Below, in pieces: positions 36,165 through 46,300 of a DNA stretch of 64,000 nt (position 1 is the stretch's first letter; each line of letters starts with the position of its first letter). Below the pieces are notes generated by a model. It had not been told where the DNA came from. It saw nothing but the letters and a program-made list of their open reading frames with translations, and did no database searches. The DNA is from an uncultured Sphingomonadaceae bacterium. Lineage in GTDB: Bacteria; Pseudomonadota; Alphaproteobacteria; Sphingomonadales; Sphingomonadaceae. The stretch spans positions 620,001-684,000 of the forward strand of contig CANMFX010000003.1 of NCBI GenBank assembly GCA_947497315.1, written 5' to 3'. Both the position numbers and the translations under genes were made by a program.

Positions 36165-39100
36165 ATGTCATTTCAAACCATTAGTCGTGTCTTATTCGTT
36201 AGTGTTTCCGCGACCGCTTGCGTCGCCGGATTGGCGGCAACTGCCCAAGCGCAGACCACACTGACCGTAGCAGAAAATTCTGCCCAATCCCGACCGGTGA
36301 TGGTTGAAAATGCTCCCAATATTGTCATCCGCGATGACCTCACTTTAGATGATCCGCCCCCTGTAGGTGTATTCGATAATACGGTCGATGTGACGGGTGT
36401 CGGGCAAATGACAGTGCGGCCTGATCAGACGACGACTAGCTTAGGCCTTTGTACCGGTACATTGATCAATCCACGTACCGTGATATTTGCGGCTCACTGT
36501 GTTAATGATCAGGCAGCTGACAGCTATGGATTCGCGACAGGTGGTACGGCCATTGCCTTTGGCTTTAGCGCTGATAACAGACCTGCGGTGCGTCGCTGGG
36601 TTGGACTGGACGGTGGTACTGCAAACGAGACAGACGTAGATTTCAATATCTATAATGTCGAGCAGGTCTGGTATGACGAACGCTCTATCCCGACTGGTTT
36701 TCTAGAAGCAGATGTGGCTCTTGCTACGCTTGATACGCATGCAGATGGCGTTCCGACTTGGACTCTTCTATTCTCGCCACTACGAGAGGAAACACACGGC
36801 GTCATTAACGGCTATGGGGCCAGAGGACTAGGACCTAATGGTTCCAATCTAGGCATTGATTTCCGTCGCCGCATTGCAGAGAATATGATTTCGTCGGCTA
36901 GCTCTCTGGACGATAGAAATAATTTCCTGTTCGGTCCCGGTGATCCGACATTGCCTCAAACACTTTACAATACGGATTTTGACAGTCCGGCTGGCCAAGA
37001 TGCTTTTGATCCCAACAATGGCATGTTCGACTTTGACCTTTATGACGGTGAGGCATTGCCGCGAGAAGGCACCACGGCCGGTGGTGATTCCGGCAGTGCA
37101 TTGGTTGCGGACGAACTTTTCGATACACCGGTAATTACATCGGTATTATCTGGTGGTTCGCGATTTTTTGGGAACGATCCGGAAGATCCTTTAACATTCC
37201 AACCATTCTCGTCCTATGGCACGCAAAGCTTCTACCAGCCGCTTTATCTGTTCTGGGATCAAATTGTTGCGAATAACAGTTATGTTTATGCCTCCAGCCG
37301 CCCTGGCACGCGTAACTGGATGAATCCACGCCATTGGGTGCAGGATATGGATCCAAATTATGGCATCAATGTCGATGGTGAATTGGTCAATGCACTGCCT
37401 GGCTTCGAAGCCCCGGGCGTTACAGGTGATACTCCAAAATTCGGCAATGTCTGTTTCTTGGACGACTGCCTTGATCTGTCGACACTCAGCGTCGAATTTG
37501 ATGAAGGAACACCCAATAGCGTCTTTATCGAAGGCGGCCCCGGTAGCCGGAATTTCGTCCCTAACAACATAGTAGCTGATCCGTCAGCTGGCATTCGGGC
37601 ACGCTATTACGAGGTTACATTGGCTGCCCCTGGCGCGACGAGATTGCGTGACGATGTGACCATCGATCGTCTCAATATAGAGGGTGAGGCACGCCTGGAT
37701 ATCCGTAGGCGCGGCAATCTGAAAGTTTGGGGTGACTATACGCAAACCGGCGGTTGGCTTGACCTCCGGGGTACTCTGACAACCGGCGAAGCGTTCTTAG
37801 GTACTGGACTTCTGACGGGCAATGGTTTCTTTGATCCGACATTCCTGACTTCGGTCAATGGTGTCATCGCACCTGGTCGTGATATCGGGGATAGAGCGAC
37901 TTTGACAATTGCTGGTGACGTTATCCTGGCTTCGGGTACGATATCGGTTTTTGAAGTTGCCCGTTCCGGTAACGATAAATTGGCTGTACTCGGCGATGAT
38001 GACAACGCAGGTATCATTTCATTGGGTGGTGTAGCGGCAGTGTTTAATGCCTTTGGGCGGAATAGCGCCCGCTTTGGCCAGACTTTTGAGATTGTTACAG
38101 CTGAAGGTGGAGTCGAGAACACTTTTGATGATGTCGTAGGGCGAATTGGCGTGTTGTATCCGGAGCTGATTTATGGTCCGAACAACGTGATTGCAAGAAT
38201 GCGAGCGGCTCGTTTTACGGACTTCTTCCGGGGTAACGGGGTTACCAACCCATTTTCACTCGCTTTCGGTAGCGCTCTGGATAGCGCTAGAGGTAGCTCT
38301 TACAACGATCTGTCCGACGTCTTCGGTTTGATTGATGTCATGGAAGCCAGTCAGTTAAGTGCCACTTTCCAGAATCTCTCGGCATCTCAAGCTGGGCGGA
38401 CGACGACACTCGATCAACAACAGGGCGCTGCCATGCGTAATCTTGTGTCGGACCGTCTGTCGCTACTTGGTGCCAAGGAAGGTGTGAAAGGCAAGATCAG
38501 GATCATCGGTGCGCCGGGAGTTCTGAACAGTCGCCAACTGACGAATAGCTCGGCTTCGCAACTGAGTTTTGCCGGAAACTACCAGTCTTCAAGCTGGAAT
38601 GCGGTTCAGTTGCCTGAGAATATGAGTGGATTTATGTCGGCTGGATATAATCAGTCTGCATTGGCATTCGGTGGCAATGGTGCGCAGGACAAGCAGGGAA
38701 GCTGGCATATCGCTATGGGGCTGGAATTTGGCCTGGACGACCGCACAACTCTTGGCACTGCCTTCGGCTATGCCGATGGTGCCCAACAAGTCAGTGGAAG
38801 CCTGGCGAATGTTGAGACCAATCAGGCGTCGGTCTATGGCAATTATCGTCTTGGTGGTAACTTCTATATCGGCGGGCAAGCGTCCATGTCTCATTCTCGG
38901 ATCGACTCTGACAGCCGGGTAGCTGGTGGAACTGCTCTCAGCAATTTGAATACCAGCTCACTGGCCTTTGCGAGTGAGATTGAAGCTGGTTACAATATCG
39001 ATGTAGATGGTTTGCTGCTGACGCCGCGTGCCAGTATCGGCTATTCGTCCTATAATGTTGATGGGTTTCGCGACAGTGCTGGTAGTCTCGCAATGGCTGT

Positions 39101-39446
39101 GGATGAAATTAGTCGTGCCGGCTTGGAAGCCAAGGTAGGTCTGAAGATTTCCGGCAACGCCAAAATGGGTTTTGCGTCAGGGTGGTCGTTCCAGCCTGAG
39201 ATGAAGCTTGACTATGTCAACCGGATTTCAGGGAACGACACCAACTTCAGTGTGAGGTTCCTGGATGCCGAGAACTTACCGTTCGCTTTGCCTATCGGAT
39301 TGCAGGATGCGTCTTATGGGGAGATGAAAGGTGGGTTTAACTTCACCAATGGCCCGTTGAGCTTTGGTGCGGCAATTGAAACCCGGGTAGGTGAGCAGGT
39401 CTTCCGGGATGATCGGGCAGTCGTAAACATGGCTGTGCGTTTCTGA
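36165..39446 (+). CDS. Autotransporter with trypsin-like serine protease passenger
   Basis: 1093 residues. Signal peptide cleaved after A-Q-A (about residue 29). Passenger protease with H111 in A-A-H-C, D179 in E-A-D-V-A-L and S305 in G-G-D-S-G-S, the S1 triad. Then a beta-helix-like passenger stalk (~440-720: L-D-L-R-G-T-L-T-T-G and V-N-G-V-I-A-P-G, typical of autotransporter repeats). The last ~270 residues form the type V barrel, ending in aromatic Phe (V-N-M-A-V-R-F). It should be exported to the cell surface and cut host or self proteins there. GGGAGAG precedes the start. It stands alone, with a terminator behind it. Confidence 0.92.
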   Translation: MSFQTISRVLFVSVSATACVAGLAATAQAQTTLTVAENSAQSRPVMVENAPNIVIRDDLTLDDPPPVGVFDNTVDVTGVGQMTVRPDQTTTSLGLCTGTLINPRTVIFAAHCVNDQAADSYGFATGGTAIAFGFSADNRPAVRRWVGLDGGTANETDVDFNIYNVEQVWYDERSIPTGFLEADVALATLDTHADGVPTWTLLFSPLREETHGVINGYGARGLGPNGSNLGIDFRRRIAENMISSASSLDDRNNFLFGPGDPTLPQTLYNTDFDSPAGQDAFDPNNGMFDFDLYDGEALPREGTTAGGDSGSALVADELFDTPVITSVLSGGSRFFGNDPEDPLTFQPFSSYGTQSFYQPLYLFWDQIVANNSYVYASSRPGTRNWMNPRHWVQDMDPNYGINVDGELVNALPGFEAPGVTGDTPKFGNVCFLDDCLDLSTLSVEFDEGTPNSVFIEGGPGSRNFVPNNIVADPSAGIRARYYEVTLAAPGATRLRDDVTIDRLNIEGEARLDIRRRGNLKVWGDYTQTGGWLDLRGTLTTGEAFLGTGLLTGNGFFDPTFLTSVNGVIAPGRDIGDRATLTIAGDVILASGTISVFEVARSGNDKLAVLGDDDNAGIISLGGVAAVFNAFGRNSARFGQTFEIVTAEGGVENTFDDVVGRIGVLYPELIYGPNNVIARMRAARFTDFFRGNGVTNPFSLAFGSALDSARGSSYNDLSDVFGLIDVMEASQLSATFQNLSASQAGRTTTLDQQQGAAMRNLVSDRLSLLGAKEGVKGKIRIIGAPGVLNSRQLTNSSASQLSFAGNYQSSSWNAVQLPENMSGFMSAGYNQSALAFGGNGAQDKQGSWHIAMGLEFGLDDRTTLGTAFGYADGAQQVSGSLANVETNQASVYGNYRLGGNFYIGGQASMSHSRIDSDSRVAGGTALSNLNTSSLAFASEIEAGYNIDVDGLLLTPRASIGYSSYNVDGFRDSAGSLAMAVDEISRAGLEAKVGLKISGNAKMGFASGWSFQPEMKLDYVNRISGNDTNFSVRFLDAENLPFALPIGLQDASYGEMKGGFNFTNGPLSFGAAIETRVGEQVFRDDRAVVNMAVRF

Positions 39447-39473
39447 ATGTAGACATCACCAAAGATAACGTGG

Positions 39474-39507
39474 AAAAGGGGGGCAGATATCTGCTCCCCT
39501 TTTTTTT
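39474..39507 (+). terminator. Rho-independent terminator after the autotransporter gene
   Basis: AAAAGGGG..GCAG / CTGC..CCCCTTTTTTTT: a strong stem around GCAGATATCTGC flanked by a G-run and C-run, ending in eight T. It lies 27 bases after the stop. Confidence 0.9.
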
Positions 39508-39618
39508 GTCCAAAGGCATAGGACAGATATATTGACCTTTTTGGGAAGATGAAATAATATAACAATCAATTGAAATAAATATTGCGCTGCAACAATGTAG
39601 CTAAGCAGGAGATTTTGG

Positions 39619-40908
39619 ATGGCTGACGACAATAGCAAAACCAATTTACCACCATTATCTCTGCATGTTCCCGAACCGAAATACCGTCCAGGCGATACGG
39701 TTGATTATAGCGATGTAGATATACCCCAAGCAGGTGATCAACCCCGCCCCGATGTCAGCAGCGATCCCGCAATCATGCGCGAAATGGTATATGATATGGT
39801 CCGGGTGCTGGATGAAGACTATAAAGCGGTTGGGCCATGGGATCCGAAGCTTTCTGATGACACGCTGCTCAAGATGCTGAAAACCATGGCACAAGTGCGA
39901 GCCTTTGACGACCGGCTGCACCGCATGCAGCGACAGGGCAAGACGAGCTTCTATATGAAATCCACGGGAGAAGAGGCGACTTCAGTTGCGGCAGCTATGG
40001 CGCTGCATAGCGACGATATGTGTTTTCCTAGTTACAGGCAGCAGGGGATACTTTTTGTCCGCGGCTATCCGATGGTGGACATGATCAACCAGATTTTCTC
40101 CAATCGGGAAGACAAGTTGAAAGGCCGTCAGCTGCCGATCATGTATTGTTCGCGCCGACTGGGATTCTTTTCCATTTCTGGAAATCTTGCAACCCAATAT
40201 CCGCAAGCCGTTGGTTGGGCAATGGCGAGCGCGGCCAAAGGGGACACGCGTATCGCAGCAACCTGGTGTGGGGAGGGGTCCACCGCGGAAGGCGACTTCC
40301 ACAGCGCGATGACCTTTGCGACGGTGTATAACGCGCCAATCATTATGAATGTCGTGAACAACCAATGGGCCATTTCTTCTTTTTCAGGGTTCGCCGGAGG
40401 AGAGCGAACAACTTTTGCAGCACGGGCTGCAGGCTATGGCATTGCCGGCTTGCGGGTTGATGGCAATGATCCGTTGGCCGTCTATGCTGCAACCCAATGG
40501 GCGGCGGAACGGGCGCGAACCAATAACGGCCCCACATTGATCGAGCACTTTACCTACCGTGCAGAGGCACACAGTACTTCCGATGATCCTAGTGCCTATC
40601 GCAGCGCGCAAGAGCGTGAGGAATGGCCTTTAGGTGATCCGATTACACGATTGAAGCGCCACCTGATTCATCGCGGCGTGTGGAGCAAGGAGCAGCATGA
40701 AGCGCTCGACAAGGAATGTATTGAGGCTGTGAAAGTGGCGACCAAGGAAGCCGAGAAAAACGGCATTTTGGGTCATGGTCTGCATCAACCATTTGAAACC
40801 ATGTTCCAGGATGTGTTTGAAGAAATGCCCTGGCATTTGAGAGAACAGAGTGAGCAAGCGAACAAAGAACGGGAAATCAAATGGCCTGATGCGGAGGCAT
40901 CTAAATAA
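39619..40908 (+). CDS. bkdA1: 2-oxoisovalerate dehydrogenase E1 alpha subunit
   Basis: 429 residues. The thiamine diphosphate half of branched-chain 2-oxoacid dehydrogenase, which converts the keto acids of Val, Leu and Ile to branched acyl-CoA. Seen: the ThDP motif region C-G-E-G-S-T-A-E-G-D-F-H-S-A (in place of G-D-G) followed by V-V-N-N-Q-W-A-I-S, and F-Y-M-K-S-T-G-E-E-A near the start. The ~80-residue N-terminal extension is usual for the proteobacterial BCKDH type. AGGAG precedes the start; the stop overlaps E1 beta by one base (TAATG). Confidence 0.93.
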   Translation: MADDNSKTNLPPLSLHVPEPKYRPGDTVDYSDVDIPQAGDQPRPDVSSDPAIMREMVYDMVRVLDEDYKAVGPWDPKLSDDTLLKMLKTMAQVRAFDDRLHRMQRQGKTSFYMKSTGEEATSVAAAMALHSDDMCFPSYRQQGILFVRGYPMVDMINQIFSNREDKLKGRQLPIMYCSRRLGFFSISGNLATQYPQAVGWAMASAAKGDTRIAATWCGEGSTAEGDFHSAMTFATVYNAPIIMNVVNNQWAISSFSGFAGGERTTFAARAAGYGIAGLRVDGNDPLAVYAATQWAAERARTNNGPTLIEHFTYRAEAHSTSDDPSAYRSAQEREEWPLGDPITRLKRHLIHRGVWSKEQHEALDKECIEAVKVATKEAEKNGILGHGLHQPFETMFQDVFEEMPWHLREQSEQANKEREIKWPDAEASK

Positions 40909-41930
40909 TGACAACCATGAACATGATAGAAGCCATTAACAGTGGCCTGGATAATATGATGGCGCGCGATGATGATGTTGTCATCATGGGCGAAGATGTC
41001 GGCTATTTTGGAGGCGTTTTCCGGGCGACTGCGGGATTGCAAAAAAAACATGGCAAGACCCGTTGTTTTGATACGCCGATTAGCGAATGCGGGATTATCG
41101 GTGTGGCCGTCGGCATGGCGGCTTATGGGATGCGGCCGGTGCCGGAGATCCAGTTTGCAGATTATATCTATCCCGGCCTTGACCAGCTCGTTTCAGAAGC
41201 AGCGCGTTTGCGTTATCGGTCAGCGGCGGAGTTTACCAGCGCGATTACCGTGCGCTCGCCCTTTGGTGGCGGCATATTTGGTGGGCAAACGCATAGCCAA
41301 TCACCAGAAAGCATGTTCACCCATGTCTGTGGGCTGAAGACGGTTATTCCATCGACGCCTTATGATGCCAAGGGCCTTTTGATCTCGGCGATTGAGGACA
41401 ACGACCCGGTGATGTTCTTTGAGCCGAAGCGGATATATAATGGCCCGTTCACAGGATATTATGACAAACCGGTTGAACCATGGTCGAAGTTTGAGGCGTC
41501 TGAGGTTCCCGAAGACTACTACAAGATACCGATCGGTAAGGCGAATATCGTTCGGGAAGGCGATGCTGTGACGGTTCTAGCTTATGGTACGATGGTGCAT
41601 GTCGCCAATGCAGTGGTTGAAGAGCATGGCATCGACGCGGAAGTGATTGACTTGCGCACACTCGTTCCACTGGATATCGAGACGATCGAAGCATCGGTTA
41701 AGAAAACCGGGCGCTGCCTGATCGTTCATGAGGCGACCCGCACGAGCGGATTTGGTGCCGAACTGTCGGCTTTGGTTCAGGAACGCTGCTTCTACTATCT
41801 TGAGGCACCGATTGAGCGGGTGACCGGATTTGATACGCCTTACCCCCATTCACTGGAATGGGCTTACTTCCCGGGACCGGTCCGAATTGGGGAAGCTTTG
41901 GATAAGATAGTCGGGGAGCTGACATCATGA
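40908..41930 (+). CDS. bkdA2: 2-oxoisovalerate dehydrogenase E1 beta subunit
   Basis: 340 residues. Pairs with the alpha subunit. Family landmarks: M-G-E-D-V-G-Y-F-G-G-V-F, T-P-I-S-E-C-G-I-I-G-V-A-V-G-M-A, F-A-D-Y-I-Y-P-G-L-D-Q, V-R-S-P-F-G-G-G, and H-E-A-T-R-T-S-G-F-G-A-E. The wording F-A-D-Y-I-Y-P suits BCKDH rather than pyruvate dehydrogenase. The stop overlaps the E2 start by four bases. Confidence 0.93.
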   Translation: MTTMNMIEAINSGLDNMMARDDDVVIMGEDVGYFGGVFRATAGLQKKHGKTRCFDTPISECGIIGVAVGMAAYGMRPVPEIQFADYIYPGLDQLVSEAARLRYRSAAEFTSAITVRSPFGGGIFGGQTHSQSPESMFTHVCGLKTVIPSTPYDAKGLLISAIEDNDPVMFFEPKRIYNGPFTGYYDKPVEPWSKFEASEVPEDYYKIPIGKANIVREGDAVTVLAYGTMVHVANAVVEEHGIDAEVIDLRTLVPLDIETIEASVKKTGRCLIVHEATRTSGFGAELSALVQERCFYYLEAPIERVTGFDTPYPHSLEWAYFPGPVRIGEALDKIVGELTS

Positions 41931-43228
41931 GCATTTACACTTTTAACCTGCCGGATATTGGCGAGGGCATTGCCGAGGCGGAGATCGTTGCTTGGCATGT
42001 GAAGGTTGGTGACCGGGTCGAGGAAGATGATCAGATTGCCGACATGATGACTGACAAAGCGACCGTGGAGATGGAAGCGCCGGTAACCGGAACGATTGTT
42101 GCTGTTGCTGGTGAAGAAGGCGATATCATTGCGATTGGTTCTATGCTGGTTCAGATCGAGGCGGAAGGTGACGGAAGTGCCGCGGAAGCGGGACGGTCGG
42201 AAAGTAACGCTGCGGTCGAGAGTGACGTCACGACGCCACCGCAAGATACTGTTATAAAAGAGGAAAGTGAGTCTATAGCCGAAGTTCCCGCGCCGGAACC
42301 CGAAGGTCACAAAACCGCACCGGAACCACCCAAAAGTGACGTCACGACAGCAGAAAATGCACCATCGGCAAAGGTTCTCGCAACCCCCGCCGTGCGCAAA
42401 CGCGCGGCCGATCTGGGTGTCGATCTGAGCCAGGTAAAGGCGCAGGGTGAGCATATCCGCCACAGTGATCTCGATGCCTATTTAAGCTATGGCAGCGGGC
42501 AGGGCTATCGTCCCGCAGGCGCTTCCCAGAAGCGTGATAACGAGACCATCAAGGTCATCGGTATGCGCCGCAAGATTGCTCAGAACATGGCGGAATCAAA
42601 GCGGCATATTCCGCATTTTTCCTATGTCGATGAAATTGATATGACCGTGGTGGAAGACATGCGCGCCGACCTCAATGCCAATCGCGGCGACCGGCCAAAG
42701 CTGACCATGTTGCCCCTGATGATCGTCGCTATTTGCAAATCATTGGCGCAATTTCCGATGCTCAACGCCACCTATGACGACGAGGCAGGCCTGGTGACGC
42801 GTCATGGCGCCGTGCACCTGGGCATGGCCACACAGACCGAACAAGGCCTCATGGTGCCCGTTATTAGGGACGCACAGGACAAGAATATCTGGCAATTAGC
42901 CTCAGAAATCGGCCGTTTATCGGCTGCGGCACGCGATGGGAGCGCCAAAGCGGAGGAATTGTCGGGATCGACGCTAACATTGACGTCTCTGGGGCCTTTG
43001 GGCGGTATTGCGACCACACCGGTGATTCAGCGCCCGCAGGTCGCGATTATCGGTCCTAACAAGATCGTCGAGCGCCCCATGATCATTGACGGCGAGATTC
43101 AGGCGCGCAAGCTGATGAATCTGTCGATCTCGTGTGATCACAGGGTCGTGGACGGCTATGATGCCGCCAGTTATGTGCAAGCGCTCAAGCATTTGCTCGA
43201 AACACCTGTATTGTTGTTCGCTGATTGA
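41927..43228 (+). CDS. bkdB: Dihydrolipoyl acyltransferase E2 of the branched-chain complex
   Basis: 433 residues. Lipoyl domain ~1-80 with lipoylated K44 in M-T-D-K-A-T-V-E-M. A variable linker (~80-145) is rich in Glu/Pro/Ala. The peripheral subunit-binding domain (~147-185) includes T-P-A-V-R-K-R-A and ends with L-D-A-Y-L. The catalytic domain has D-H-R-V-V-D-G-Y at the C-terminus. One lipoyl domain only. The E3 lipoamide dehydrogenase gene is not adjacent, so it must be shared or distant. Confidence 0.94.
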   Translation: MSIYTFNLPDIGEGIAEAEIVAWHVKVGDRVEEDDQIADMMTDKATVEMEAPVTGTIVAVAGEEGDIIAIGSMLVQIEAEGDGSAAEAGRSESNAAVESDVTTPPQDTVIKEESESIAEVPAPEPEGHKTAPEPPKSDVTTAENAPSAKVLATPAVRKRAADLGVDLSQVKAQGEHIRHSDLDAYLSYGSGQGYRPAGASQKRDNETIKVIGMRRKIAQNMAESKRHIPHFSYVDEIDMTVVEDMRADLNANRGDRPKLTMLPLMIVAICKSLAQFPMLNATYDDEAGLVTRHGAVHLGMATQTEQGLMVPVIRDAQDKNIWQLASEIGRLSAAARDGSAKAEELSGSTLTLTSLGPLGGIATTPVIQRPQVAIIGPNKIVERPMIIDGEIQARKLMNLSISCDHRVVDGYDAASYVQALKHLLETPVLLFAD

Positions 43229-43375
43229 CCCAAAGGCCTCGAAACATAGCGCGGCACGCTTAGCAAAGCTGTCACCTCCCCAAAGGTTCTGGCCCTGCTA
43301 AAGTCAGGCGCTGATCCGATCAGCTTTATCGATCCGCCGACTGAAAGGCAGCGGATTTTAGACGCAACTCACCCC

Positions 43376-46300
43376 TTAAAGCCCCAAACTTCCTAAGGTT
43401 TGCTGGTCAAATTTCAGGCGGAAGGTGATGAAGGGCCCATCTCTGGTATAGCGGCTTTCTTCAAAGTCGCGGTCTTCAAAACCCACCACATTATAGCCGA
43501 GCGAGATATAGCCATTTTTAAACGGCGTGATCCCGATGCTCGGTCCTCCGCTATAGGCAATCGTATCAAAATCCGTGCCTATACGCGCAGTCGCCTGTCC
43601 GCCGATATCAATGGTATCGGAAAGGTCGAACTTGACGTCCGCCCCGACCACATTGCTCCAGCCTTCGACATCATCTTCACCAAATTTATCGAAAACATAG
43701 CGGCTTCCCCAAAAGAAACTATATTCTCCGGCTTCGGTAAAGATGCCGTCATCCGCGTCAATCGGCGTATAATTGACGCTTAAACTGTTGATAATTCTAC
43801 GAGAAGTTACGTCACCATTGACGAGCAACGGCGCGCCGCCAATCGGTCCGGACGTGCCTGCGGTCGCATTGCGCACGCGGTCTTCGCGAAATTCGAGTTT
43901 TTCGAGCCAGGACCACTGACTGTCTGCCGGGCGATGGGCCCAGCTGGCTTCCGCTTCGATCACCCTTGTGCTGGTGCCGGTTTCGTCTTCAGCGACAAAG
44001 ATGCTGCCCAAGGCGCCCAGAGCGCTGCCTTCACCGATCTGTTTCAAAACGGCAGAGGTGAAACCATAGCGTTCCGAAATATCGCCATCACGATATTCGG
44101 CGCGCGATACCCAGCTCCAATCATCGGTGCGGAAGGTTGCGCCAGCAGTGACGGCGACGAAATCCTCCGTCAACGAGCCATCATTGCCCAGAAAACCACC
44201 GGAAGCGACAGGCTGTTCGTCGTTAATCACATCGCTGCGGTCAAAACCCCCCAAGGTTTCGTTGCCATCGAGTGAGAAATCAATCGTCCACTTGTCGTCG
44301 AGCGGAATAGATTGAGTAAGCCCGTAAGCCGCAAAGGTACGCGGGCCGAATTCGGTAATTTCCTGTTGATTGGCGCTGACCACGGCGCGGGCCCCATCCC
44401 ACGGCGCGACATCAACACCAATACGAGCGGTGCGCGCATCGATATTTTCGCCATCGGCAATTTCGTAAGTACCGACCAGCTTGATATCGTTGGTGATCGC
44501 GTAGCGGGCGGTCACACTGTGACGGGCGGGGAAGTCGATACTTTCATCCTGTCCGCCCAGCGCGAATTCGGTTTGCGCATCGAGTTCCAGCTTGCCGTCA
44601 AACAGTCTTTGCGTCGCCCCAAGCCGCGCAAGAGTAGAGCGATTGACGCTGCCGTCCGACAATCTGTCTTCCGCATGGACGACACCGGCGCGCAGGGCCG
44701 TATCATCGCTGCGATATTCGATTTCCGCTGTGCCAGAGCGCCGGCGGGCATCGGTGGTCAGGAAGTTTTCCTGATAACCGCTAGCGGCAAGCGACAGTTT
44801 GTCACTCAGACGCACCCGCGTATCGATGCCGAATTTGCGTGTTCCGCTTTCCGCAGCGTTGAGCTGACCCAGGCCAAAGCCCGCAGATTGCTGACGCACA
44901 TAGGCGAGCACGTCGAAATTGGAGCCATGATGCTCGGCCTCGACCAGCCACGCGACGGCGCTATCCGCACCGCGCGGCTCACCGTTCAGCACATCGGCGG
45001 TTTTGTCTTCGCTGTCACTGGAAGCCACCTCTGCGCGGAATTCCGTCTTCAGATTGGGCCGGTAGCGAACATCCACGCCGACGAGATCGCTTTTGACGCT
45101 CTCATTCTCGTCATGGATCGCAGTTGCGCCGATTTTGAATTTCTTGTCCTTGGACTCGTAGGTCAGACGGCCGCCAGCGTTCAGATCGCGGCCACCGACG
45201 CCAAGCACTTCATATTCGGCGATGATGAATTGCGGATCGAGACCGCTGCTGCGGCTCAAAATCGGCTCCCGGAATCGCAAGGTGCCGGCGAGATAGTCGA
45301 TATCATAATCGATATGACGTGTTAGTTCTTTGCGCTCGACGATACGGTCAGAACGCAGGCGGTCGCGGGTTTCCAACGTGATCCGCTCGCTATTCGCGAT
45401 GATATCACGGGTGGAGAGGGCATAAGGACCGGACAGGCCATTGCCCTGAATTTCCTCACGGCGGAAACGATTGGCGGCATCCGCGCCAAAGGCGAGCGCG
45501 CTGACCTGATCGCTGCGATATTCGGCTTTCACACCGTTAAACGCGCGTTGATAGCGGGCCAGTTCCGGTTCGTTGATGCCGGTCTCATAATCACCGAACA
45601 GCGCATAAAATTGCGGGCGTTCAAGTTTTAGATAGAGTCGGCGCACCGATGCGGCGTCGTAGCGTTGCTCGGATCGATCAGCATAGACCGTGTAGTAGCG
45701 GCGCGGATCAATGACACCAGCAAAGCGGGTTTCATCTTCCTCTTTGTCGGTGTCATAAGACAGGGTCATCAGCCATTTACCGGTGACACGACCTTTGGCG
45801 TAGAGGGCAACACGGCCATCGAGATTGATGTTATCATCATCCTTGGTCAGATCTTCCAGACGCTCGTCGAGGGTGTTGAAACCCACGGTTCCTGCGGCAA
45901 AGCCGACCACGGTCCACGGACGATCACCGGGATCAAGCCAGGTTTCAATGCGCTGTTCGCGCGATACTTCGCCATCGCGGAACGGGAATGTGACGCTGAC
46001 AGAGCCAGAAGCGGTCGTTGGAGCCAATTCGATATAGGCAATGCCGTCATCGCCCTCTACGCGCCACACTGGGGCACCGCGTTCGAGGCCGGAAAGCTGG
46101 TTTGCCTGCTGTGCATCCACCTCAATGGCGGGGGCGTAAGGGGCAGGGACGCTAAAGTCGCCGGTTGCGCCGTGATGGGCAGGGCGACCGTCACGGTCGG
46201 TCAGGCGCACGGCCAGAATGGGCCGGGTTACGCCGTCTGCGATCAGAACGGATTTATCTTTCAGCAGTTCGGCATTGAGAGGGCTCGCCGAATAATGGAC

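Noticed and set aside
43229-43375. Protein-like fragment in the gap between E2 and the giant DUF11 gene
   Set aside because: A short open stretch on the plus strand reads sensibly (S-P-K-V-L-A-L-L-K-S-G-A-D-P) but lacks a start codon with a ribosome site and matches no family I know. Too short to call a pseudogene.
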